NCBI GenBank assembly: GCA_013407085.1
Contig: JACCGJ010001596.1
Location: 1 to 64,000, forward strand
Direction: 5' to 3'
Source: Atriophallophorus winterbourni
Taxonomy: Eukaryota > Platyhelminthes > Trematoda > Plagiorchiida > Microphallidae
Length of the DNA stretch: 64,000 nt
Shown here: piece after piece, positions 55,533 to 64,000 of the stretch
Layout of the letters: each line of letters opens with the position of its first letter
How positions within the stretch are numbered: the stretch's first letter is position 1
Made by a program: the position numbers and the translations under genes
Notes under the pieces: generated by a model
Databases searched by the model: none
What the model saw: the letters and a program-made list of their open reading frames with translations, nothing else
What the model was told of the DNA's origin: nothing

Positions 55533-58500
55533 TATCTCAAACCTCCACTGCCTTGTGGCTACATCCATTCATGGAAAAGGCCTCAGGAGTCAACCTCGAG
55601 GTAAAATCCGGAGCCGGAGTCCCGTTAGGCAGTCCGAAGTTTATTCAACTTCGTCCTACCAGCTCCTGCGACGGCATCGTTGTTCAAACGTATCAGCCTA
55701 GCTGTTACTTTGGTTCCAGTGGTGCCGTGGAGAGGGAGCACTTGCTGCATAGGCAACAGCTAGTTCTCCATATTGAACTGCCCTGGCGTACATCACAACG
55801 CACCAATGGAGAGGACACTCCATTCCGCTTCTACGGAAGATAAGACGGGAAGCAGCAGATACCGGTTAAAAGCTATGGCTCGACTGGCGTAGAGTCAAGC
55901 GCCTGGGGCTGCTTTCGACGGTAAAAGAGACTTGCAGGTCTTATTGGACGGCTACCGCCTGCCTCAAGCTGGGCAGCCCCCAGTCAATAAGGTGTTGTCT
56001 CGCCACGGTTTGCTATTCTCATTGGGTGCATGGGGATTAGGCATCAACCGACAAGCAGACTGTATTTTTCCGGACCAGCGAATCGAAATACCAAATAACA
56101 AGTGTCAGTTCTGAATCTTAATACCTGGAACGTCCGGTCCATGCTTCTAGGATTTCATGACGACGTCTCGGATATCAGAGGCGTTAGGAAGTCCGCCGTG
56201 ATTAACAACGAACTAAAGAGGCTGAATGTCGACGTGGCTACCCCACAAGAGACGCGCTTACCAGACACTGGTAAACTAACAGGAAGTGATTACACATTCT
56301 TTTAGAAAGGAAGAGGTTCCGATGAGCCTCGACTGCATGGAGTTGGGTTTGCCGTGCGAAACGACATATTAAAAGCAACAGAACCGAGCGGCAGCGGGAG
56401 CGAACGGATTTGGACTCTAAATCTGAGGTGCATTACTGGTACCATTACGTTGGTCAATGTTTATGCACCGACGCTCTCTGCGACGCCTGCTCAAGAAGAC
56501 GCTTTTTATCATAACCTCACAGCCGTCCTGAAAAACGTGCCACAGAATAACTGTGTAGTGGTTTTGGGTGATTTCAATGCCAGAGTTGGTGCAGATTACG
56601 AGTCTTGGCAAAATTGTCTCGGAAGGTTCGGTGTAGGTAAAAACCAATGAAAATGGGCAACGCCTTTTAGAATTGTGCACACAGTTCAATCTTTGTGTCA
56701 GTAACACTTTCTTTTAAACAAAACCACAGCATAAAGTCTCTTGGAAGCATCCTCTCTCTAAGAATTGGCATCAGGTTGATCTTATTCTTGTTAAGCGTAC
56801 TAATATAGGAAGCGTTCTCCTCACCAGATCATATCAAAGCGCAGTCTGCGACACTGGTCTGTGCAAAACTGAAACTCCCCCACACGAGATTTCACCGCAC
56901 CAAATTGTCTGCTAAGCCTAGGATAGACGTCACTCGCATGTGTGAACCTAATCTAACTGCGAGATTCGCAAAAGCCTTCCCGGACGAGTTCAACAAGACA
57001 ACCCCACTTGAATCTGCTTCAGAGAACTGGGGATTGATAAAAAGCTGCATATGCCGAGTCGCACTTTCCACGTTGGATCCGAAGAAAGCTCGAACAAGCC
57101 ACTGGTTTGAAGCAAACGCTTCTGAGATTACTGCCGTGCTGGATGAGAAACGCTCAGCATGCTTGAGGTCCAAAGGTATGCCAACAGATGAAAACTTACG
57201 TCTTCTAAGAGCAGCTAGAAATAAGGTCCAACAGACTGCAAGGCGTTGTACAAAAGACTATTGGACTGAAGTTAGCCTCAATATTTAAAATGCTGCGGAT
57301 ACTGGCAATTTTCACGGTATGTAAGATGGGATCAAGAGAGCCATTGGCACAAACAAACTTAAAACGTCTCCCATTAAGTCTTTATCTGGTAAGCCGATTG
57401 TCGACAAAACTCAACAGATGGAAAGATGGGTAGAGCACTTCTCCTCCCTATACTCTAGGGACAGTAAGGTTCTACCGCATGCACTTGAAAATGTCGAACG
57501 GTTGCCGACCATTGAATATCTAGATACCCCTCCTACTCTTGATAAGCTCAATAAGGCAATCGACCGCTCAGCGAATGAAAAGGCCCCTTGTGACGACGAA
57601 ATTCCACCTGAGCTCAATAAATGCGGTAGAGCAGCATTATTACAGCCTCTTCGCCATTTGCTTCTTCAGTGCTGGCAGGAGGGGGGTGTCCCACAAGAGA
57701 TGCGAGACACAAATATCATCACGCTATTTAAGAATAAGAGTGACAGTGGCGACTGCAACAATTACAGAGCAATCTCCCTTCTGAATGTTGTAAACAAATT
57801 GTTTGCTAAAGTCTTACAGATCCGGCTGCAAGTTTTAGCTGATAGAATTTACTAAGAATCTCAATGTGGCTTCCGCAAGGGATTATCAATCGTTGACATG
57901 ATTTTCCCATTGAGACAACTTCAAGAAAAGCATCGGAAACAGCGTATGCCATTATGCGCTGTTTTTATTGATTTAACTAAGGCATTCGACAACGTCAGCA
58001 GGGAGGGTCTTTTCAAAATGCTTGATCTGATAGGCTGCCCTCCAAGGCAGCTGAGACTCGATATTTCGTTCCACTTAGGCATGAAAGGCTCAGTCCATTT
58101 TAACGGTTGCATTTCAGAAGCATTTAAAATTCGCCGAGGCGTCAAACAAGGGTGTGTTCTTGCTCCCACTCTGTAATGCATTTTCTTTGCTCTGCTTCTG
58201 AAGAACGCTTTTAAGACGAGAACAGAAGGCATTTACATACGCACGCGAAGTGATGGCAAGCTTTTCAACCTGGAACGGTTGAGTGCACAAACCAAAGTAC
58301 GGGATGTAATAATCCGTGACCTGTTGTTTGCCGACGATGCAGCCTTTATTGCTCACTCTCAAGAGATCCTACAGTCGCTAATGGACTGTTTTTCGTCGGC
58401 ATGCAAAGACTTTGGTCTAACAATCACCATGAGCAAGACCAAAGTTATTGGTCAAGGGACTGTATCGCCACCAATCATCACTGTTGAAAACTGTCAGCTC

Positions 58501-59311
58501 GAACCAGTACATCATTTCACATATCTTGGTTCAACCATTGCGGATAACCTCTCGCTAGACATGGAGATTAATAATCGGATTGGCAGAGCAGCTGTCATTT
58601 TGTCGCGATTGAACTCTCGTGTTTGGGGTAACCGCCGCTGACTGTAAAGACAAAGATGATGGTATACAGCGCGTGCGTGCTAAATGCTTTACTATACGGC
58701 AGATTAACTTGGGCCACCACGCAAGACACGAACGGAAGCTGAATGCTTTCCATCTACGAAGCATATGTCGTATCTTGAACATATCGTGGATGGACAAAGT
58801 GACTAACGCTGAAGTGCTTTCAAAAGCTGGTCTACAGAGCATGTTCACCCTATTACGCCAGCGCCGCCTGCGGTTGCTTGGTCATGTCTATAGAATGGAA
58901 ACTGGTCGTATTCCGAAAGATCTACTCTACGGTGAGTTGCAGTTAGGAAGTCGACCATTGGGCAGACCGCACTTGCGGTACAAAGATGTTTGCAAGAGAG
59001 ATATGAAAGCTCTTGACATTGACTCCGCAAGCTGGGAAGAACTTGCTCTCGACCGCTTACTTTTGAGGCATTGTGTAAAGCGTCGACGGCAAGCCAGGGA
59101 GGAGCAAATACAGCTCCTGGCTGCTGAATGCAGATCACGCCGCCGGCGTGCAACTGATGTAATACAACAGAGTTCTGACTATCGTTGCAAGCGCTGCGGG
59201 AGAGATTGTTCCTCCCGAATCGGACTGTTCATTCATTCAAAAAGTTGCAAAACGTAAAATTCATGCGATGTGATGTACATCCATGGTCGACATCGACCGA
59301 CGGAGGCCAAG
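55533..59311 (+). mobile_element. Nearly full-length RTE element G
   Basis: About 3.78 kb with the (CAA)n end reduced to cggaggccaagaacatt. The 5' part (55533-56100) is GC-richer and shared with element F. A protein-like frame at 55553-55843 in it is conserved as sequence between copies only in part. The body encodes endonuclease, RT and C-terminus (next entry). Element F is in the opposite orientation 5.5 kb away. The word ttatc is found at both borders (55532-55536 and 59316-59320) and could be a short target duplication. It interrupts the RT of a minus-strand LINE. Confidence 0.85.
56102..59257 (+). pseudogene. RTE endonuclease-reverse transcriptase, broken
   Basis: Endonuclease: LNTWNVRSMLLGFHDDV, VATPQETRLPDTG, TAG near 56304, GVGFAVRND, NVYAPTLSATP, VVVLGDFNARVGADY. 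Linker: DVTRMCEPNLTARFAKAFPD and WVEHFSSLYSRDSKVLP (57418). RT: APCDDEIPPELNKCGRAA, NIITLFKNKSDSGDCNNYR, a stop at 57853, QCGFRKGLSIVDMIF, AVFIDLTKAFDNVSREGLF, RRGVKQGCVLAPTL, stop at 58174, DLLFADDAAFIAHS, TYLGSTIADNLSLDME. C-terminus 58725-59257: [34 protein letters not shown], then a zinc-knuckle CKRCGRDCSSRIGLFIHSKSC. At least four lesions, so it cannot make one protein, yet catalytic FADD is still present. Confidence 0.9.
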
Positions 59312-59559
59312 AACATTATCGTTAATAAATATCAAGAAATGTAATGGACCTAAAACGGTTCCTTGTATTACTCCGCTCGGAATAGAAAAATTTCTTGAAC
59401 GATAGCCATTTATATCAATGGAGGAGGTGCGACCAGTGGGAAAAGATTTGAACCACGAAAGTCGGTTTCCAGTAATGCCTAGAGCGGATAATTTTGCGAG
59501 GAGTAGAATATGCGGGACACTCTCAAAGTCTTTAGTAATATCATTGATTAATATCATTG

Positions 59560-60530
59560 ACTCATCGGCCTGAATCTAGTGACCGTGTCACGTAATTAAG
59601 AAATTCTAGTTAACAAGTGATGCGAGATTCTCTGTTAAGGAATCCGTACTAATTTAATATGAAATAGTTTGGTGTCAGGTGTGCTAGGTTAGCCTGCCTG
59701 ACAAGCTCCTCAAATATTCTAGATAAAACTGGTGTGTGATTAATGGGTAGATAATAGGTTACCGTATGTAGTGATCCGAACTTGTGTCTATGTATAACAA
59801 TTTATTGTTACCATTCTAAGGTTAAGTTTCCTGATTTGATTTATGCAATGAAGAGATTAAGTAGTAATGAGAAGAAGCCTTCATATCCCATTTTGCAATT
59901 TGCTGGTAAGAAACCCGCTTCATCAGGTTTGCAGGAGATTGCAACTTGCTTTCAAATTTTACCTATGTCAGAAAGTTTAATTGTGATGTTGTATAACGTA
60001 TTGCAAGAATGGTGTACGATTACATCTGTATAAGATTTGTAACTATAACATGCATGAAAGCTAAAAGAAATTCCTTACAAACAGCACAAGGCTCAGTTAT
60101 TACTAAGCACGCATTACCAGATGGATTTTGTTTAATGATGTAGCTCATGCTATCTTAATTTCCTGGTGTACATGCGTTAAATAATTTTGAAAATTTTTTC
60201 TGTTTTACACGGAATTTGAAGGCTGTATGGCCATCAGAAGTCAGTGTGTGATTTAAGGATGTTACTTATGTGTCAGATAGTTCTTACACACGGAGAAGAG
60301 AAAACATATCATCCTTATCACGAGTACATTATGTTAAGTAAGCAATATGCCTTTCTATCTTTTGAGCTTTGCTCTTTGTGGTGCGTCTAGCATGTATAAT
60401 ATTGGATTTTTTTAGTAACTACGCTGTTATTATTAAAGATTCTTGAGATTACATTAAAATTATCAGAAATGGAAATTTCAGTACAATTTTCGTTTTTAAT
60501 GAGGTTTACAAAGATTTTCCAGTCGAGGTG
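59560..60530 (-). pseudogene. RT-domain first half of the split LINE
   Basis: Most of this stretch is too decayed to read. RT blocks are recognisable at 59760-59690 (LPINHTPVLSRIFEELV) and 59620-59560 (LEFLNYVTRSLDSG). The upper part 59800-60530 is AT-rich with no clear motif and may contain a further insertion. Confidence 0.45.
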
Positions 60531-60918
60531 ACTAATTATATTTGGTTTTTACTGCTAGTAATTACATTGTTCCAACTCAATTCGAACGATATATGATTAT
60601 GATCGCCATTAAAAAATGATGGTGATAAATTCAATCTAGATAGTGTTATATTGCGAGTGAAGACAAGGTCAAGGATATAGTTCCTACGCGTTGTTTTATC
60701 AACAAGCTGTGTGAAACCTAATGGTTTAATGGTATTTGAAAAAGAATAAAGAGTTATATCGGAATTTTCTACCCAGTTAAGTGAAGGCATGTTTAAATCT
60801 CCTACAATCAATTTATAGCAGGGTGTGAGAGAGTCTTCGATGAAGCAATCGATCAAGCGTTGAAGTGACGATGAAGTCGTAGCCGGTGGATAGTAGATGC
60901 ATCCAAGTAAGAGATCAA

Positions 60919-61438
60919 ATGCTGGAATATTCCATCCAAGCCTGGACACCATTGCTGAGGAAGTATATCCAACTACTTGACTGGATTTATCTTCGTGTGA
61001 CAAAGTTGGTGCTCCGTTACAGAAATCTACCTTTCAAAGAGAAAATTTTGAAACTAAATCTAAATGATTTTACCCAACGCGGATACGAAGTGACCTCATG
61101 GTGGCATTAAAAATCTAACACACTAAAAACCATCTCCTTAAACACACAAACCTGCAAAGACTTTAAGCATTTCGCATTCTCCATTCGTCGAAATGCTTTC
61201 TCGATGACAATTTGTTTCACTTGGAACTGTTCCTGAAGAAACAATAAGCATAGAATTTGTTGCGATTTTCGCTTTTAAACTGGATAAGTGTATGAGGAAC
61301 CATGCGGTATAGGACTGTCTCTATTGATTTCTGTGAGATTTTCTAATTTTACTCCATATACCTGTCATCTTATGGTTATTGTTAAGCTTACTACTTTTTC
61401 TACCATGAAACTTTCTGAGTTATTTCTTTCTTTCTGAG
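60919..61438 (+). mobile_element. Antisense CR1-like LINE 3' fragment inside the endonuclease
   Basis: Plus strand: LEYSIQAWTPLLRKYIQLLD, WIYLRVTKLVLRYRNLPFKE and KILKLNLNDFTQRGYE, the post-RT C-terminus of a CR1-like LINE (compare DRIYHRATKLVRGF at 28230). It interrupts the minus-strand endonuclease between 61439 and 60918. The last bases around 61410-61455 repeat ctttctgagttattt, which may be its tail or a target duplication. Confidence 0.65.
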
Positions 61439-61949
61439 TTATTTGTTTTTTTCTGAGTTCTGTAGCCAGATAAAGTCAATATCATAGAAGACGGAGGGAA
61501 TGAAAATGTTCTCCTGTATGTCAGATTGAACATAAACAAGACATCCACCTTCATGTTTTAAAATGCAATCCCTCCTAAACATTTGATAGTTTGAAATCAA
61601 CAGTTCAGAATCTAATTGTTCCCCTTTGGTCCACGATTGAGTTATTACAATAATATCAGTGCGGTCAAAAAGAAGATATGAACGTAACGCTAATAGCCTG
61701 TTAGCTATGAATCGAGGATTATTAAGAATAAATCGAAGAGATGAGAAGCGTTGGACAGAGAATGGCTTGGTATGTAATTGATCATTATGTGATGCAGGAT
61801 GTCTCATATATAAATCTTTCGTGGAGGGATTAGAAATTTTTCATATTTGGGTAAGGAAACATATGAGGCTGAGTGGAAAATGGGTTTCAGTGCGGTAAAT
61901 AATTTTTAAGTGATCATCTATTAGAGTGAAAATTCGGTTATTGGCCATA

Positions 61950-62660
61950 ATAATTCAAAAATAGGCTTGAGTATTGTGGACGCCGTCGTTATAGTTGACA
62001 TGGAAGTTTATGATCTAATGGATTATTCTTTACCGTACTACGCAGTATATTATGGCATTATACATCGATGAAATTTAGGAGTATTTCTATTGTTACTAGG
62101 TAAACAATTCATAATAGGTGTTCGCGCAGGTAATACCGCGCAAGATTGTCGAAGCTTAGGTAATATGGTTCTTTTCCTGGACTTAGAAGATGTAATACAC
62201 TTGGATGGGATAATGGGTTGTGTTGATTTATTAACTGTAAAAAGCGAATTTTGAGGTGCATCGATTGTTTTCCATTGCTGGAACATTCGGTGGGAAAAGA
62301 GTAGTAACGTTCCGTTTATTGAACCTGATCTCCTTTGTCTTAGTGTAGATCAATGTTTAATAAAACATTGTTCATTCGGGGAATTGATTTGAAAACATTC
62401 TCATGGTCTACGATGTGCAACGCAAAGTTTGTGTCACTGAGTTGTAATGAGATTGAACAAAATTCCGAGTGTTTTTCTCAAGCGCTTGAACGAAACGCAA
62501 TCGAATGAGAAGCGATACGTAGAACAGATGGCAATTTTCAAATCGTGTACATGATATCTGTCATGTATACTAAACAGTATAGCATTCTTAGATCGTAAGT
62601 TTCCTTCACAAATTTTGGTACGAATAATTTGTTCGTTGAAGTGTATCATTGTCGGTTTGA
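61950..62660 (-). pseudogene. LINE ORF1-like segment
   Basis: Upstream of the endonuclease in the same orientation. 62649-62434 reads EQIIRTKICEGNLRSKNAIL then FSIHDRYHVHDLKIAI, which resembles the RS-x-N-hhh core of LINE ORF1 proteins with an RNA-binding role. 62286-62050 is a basic stretch without a recognisable motif. Assignment rests on position and weak similarity. Confidence 0.35.
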
Positions 62661-62993
62661 ATTCTCACTCAGCAGGATAGTCAATGGTATCAAAGTTTTG
62701 CAAACCTGAGTTAAAAAAGAATTTATTATTCGGAATTTCATCTAATTCGGATTCCAACTACTGTAGTTTATTTAGAATAACGGAATGGTTCTGATCGAAA
62801 TAAACGGAGCATTTGTTTGTCTTGGGAATTTCAAGTAGATTTATTCGCTTCGAGATCGGTGATTTAGTGCACATGATTAAAATAGTATAAGTTGGTATAT
62901 TACCCTAAATATAGTGAGATATAAAACCTTGGTAATTTATTATTTTTAACTTTTTCTCAATTCATAATTATTTCTCTATTTATTCGTTAACAG

Positions 62994-63360
62994 TGTTCTG
63001 ATGAATAAGATTATGATTTATATCAAATCATGTATATGCTCAAATACCGTAGGTCGCAAAATGGAAGGGATAATTGGACGAGATTTGCCGGTAGACGTAC
63101 CACAAACGAGATACGACTTAGAATTGGGTATAGGAATGCTGCAAATACTCTCCACTTGCGACTTTATCTACCGATTTAGTACAACGTACTTTTGCTTCGA
63201 TCGTCATGAATGTTCGAAGTCAATTCCGGACAGGTCAATGCCACTTTACGGAATCCAGGATGAAGTATTCGTGACTATGTTTCACGAGCCGGAATGGTAT
63301 GGAATATCGCTCGTGAATTGGGAAATTAATTCTAACTGGCGGGTCTCACTGGGTGAATAA
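62994..63360 (+). CDS. CUB-like exon, possibly terminal
   Basis: Open frame after acceptor tttattcgttaacag, phase 2 start, ending either at donor-like ggGTGAAT (63351) or at TAA. RYDLELGIGMLQILSTCDFI, YFCFDRHECSKSIPDRSM and DEVFVTMFHEPEWYGISLVN give I-x-L strand, Cys-Asp, a Cys before the final strands and a closing YGhxLxW strand like that of the exon at 43758. It is thus CUB-like. Its phase does not follow any exon called above, so one or more exons between 51000 and 62994 are missing from my model, or this is another gene. Confidence 0.4.
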
Positions 63361-63374
63361 CGATCTGATGTCGC

Positions 63375-64000
63375 CGTGAGTGCGAATATCAACGGGATGT
63401 GGCCAGTGTAAACCCTGAATTTACGACATTCGAAATGCAGGAAATTACGAATGCAATAGTATAGGGCAAGAAGCTCTTGACAAAATATGCTATATCATGT
63501 TTGAGGCAGTTGCCCTCAACGTAAAAGAAGTCTACATGTCTGGAGATATTCTCAAACATTTGTGAGAGTACTGAGCCCGCCGCTTCGTTAGACGCATCCG
63601 TACTTAGTGATGGGCGAGTATCTTCCTCAGTCGACATATTAATCAAAGTGGTTGCTTTATTGAGGACAGTTTTAATTGAAGCAAAAGCTTCGGTTGCTTC
63701 TGCGTTCATTGAAAAATCTCGTTCTTTGCAGCAAAGAAAATCTGTAAGTGCTCGAGCTGAATTCGCACAATCAGGTATAAAGCGCCTGTATTTATTGACT
63801 ATGCCGAGAAATCGACGCAGGTGACAAATTGAACGTTGACAAGGACAGTCTGCTCTATAGTTTTATTCCTGGTGAAATCAATAGGGTGAAGGTGTATTGT
63901 CACCAAGTTCGATACCATTGAGCAACTTGCAATGATTCTGTATTTTAGACGAAGCTATTCGAGAAATGAAAGCCTTTTTCAATACCTTATATGATTGTTT
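63375..64000 (-). pseudogene. Ty3/Gypsy LTR retrotransposon pol fragment
   Basis: Minus strand, in one frame from about 63830 to 63389: LRRFLGIVNKYRRFIPDC is the classical block between RT and RNase H of Ty3/Gypsy pol, followed by ARALTDFL, EATEAFASIKTVL and RPSLSTDASNEAAGSVLSQM, where TDAS holds an RNase H catalytic Asp. The frame ends after NCLKHDIAYF. 63840-64000 is probably more RT but with frame breaks, and the element continues past the window edge. Confidence 0.85.

Larger units (their letters stand above)
54500..62660 (-). mobile_element. CR1/L2-like LINE split by several insertions
   Basis: Reading down the minus strand: ORF1-like segment (62650-61950), endonuclease start (61807-61439: FIANRLLALRSYLLFDRTDI, IIVITQSWTKG), an antisense insert (60919-61438), endonuclease end (60918-60536: LLLGCIYYPPATTSS, LIVGDLNMPSLNWV, DHNHISFELSW). 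Then damaged RT (LPINHTPVLSRIFEELV near 59750-59700; AKLSALGITGNRLSWFKSF and SGVIQGTVLGPLHFLIFIND at 59500-59312). RTE element G (55533-59311) intervenes, then a degraded FADD block near 55400 and LNNTPIKTARCLRNLGYRYS at 54620-54540. Without inserts about 3.5 kb. Inactive. Confidence 0.65.

Noticed and set aside
55553..55843. Plus-strand 96-codon frame as a host gene
   Set aside because: Belongs to the 5' part of RTE element G; the same DNA occurs in element F near 49430-49780 with a broken frame.

Overview
The window is AT-rich eukaryotic nuclear DNA. It has introns with GT-AG borders, AATAAA polyadenylation signals, and a very heavy load of decayed non-LTR retrotransposons (CR1/L2-like and RTE-like), two hAT-type DNA transposon copies and a Ty3/Gypsy fragment at the right edge. 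The mixture of CR1-like and RTE-like LINEs, short AT-rich genes and a candidate 39-nt microexon would suit a flatworm, most likely a trematode. That assignment is inference from style, not from a database match.

Region 1 (1-9740) and region 3 (17640-32645) are two copies of one segmental duplication. Each holds an Asteroid/ASTE1-like XPG-fold protein gene (2750-5236 and 19928-22389, both a 252-nt exon plus an 1890-nt exon, 713 aa). Each also holds a remnant LINE endonuclease upstream, an RTE 3' fragment downstream, a ~600-bp repeat module (called M here) on both sides of the gene in the same orientation, and a small minus-strand ORF with a signal-peptide-like N-terminus. The second copy has been expanded by two internally deleted hAT elements (one carrying a CR1-like LINE, which itself carries an antisense LINE tail) and by an SR2-like RTE fragment. 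Both protein reading frames are intact, but the two copies differ at residues expected to coordinate metal.

Region 2 (9740-17640) is a low-gene spacer with LINE RT remnants, one copy of a dispersed hammerhead-like repeat, and weak CUB-like coding segments. Region 4 (32650-39090) is mostly retrotransposon: a nearly complete minus-strand LINE with a (TTC)n tail, then RTE fragments.

Region 5 (39780-51450, perhaps on to 63360) holds what I consider the most interesting item. It is a plus-strand multi-exon gene whose exons encode CUB-like half or whole domains, with matching splice phases (0->1, 1->1, a 39-nt 1->1 microexon, 1->0, 0->1). Its introns are filled with RTE and LINE debris. One exon carries an in-frame TAG.

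Region 6 (52500-63000) is a nest. A minus-strand CR1/L2-like LINE (ORF1, endonuclease, RT) is split by a nearly full-length plus-strand RTE element, by an antisense LINE 3' fragment and by a 173-bp inverted-repeat element. A further CUB-like exon (62994-63360) and the Gypsy fragment close the window. No rRNA, convincing tRNA gene, CRISPR array or prokaryotic feature was seen.
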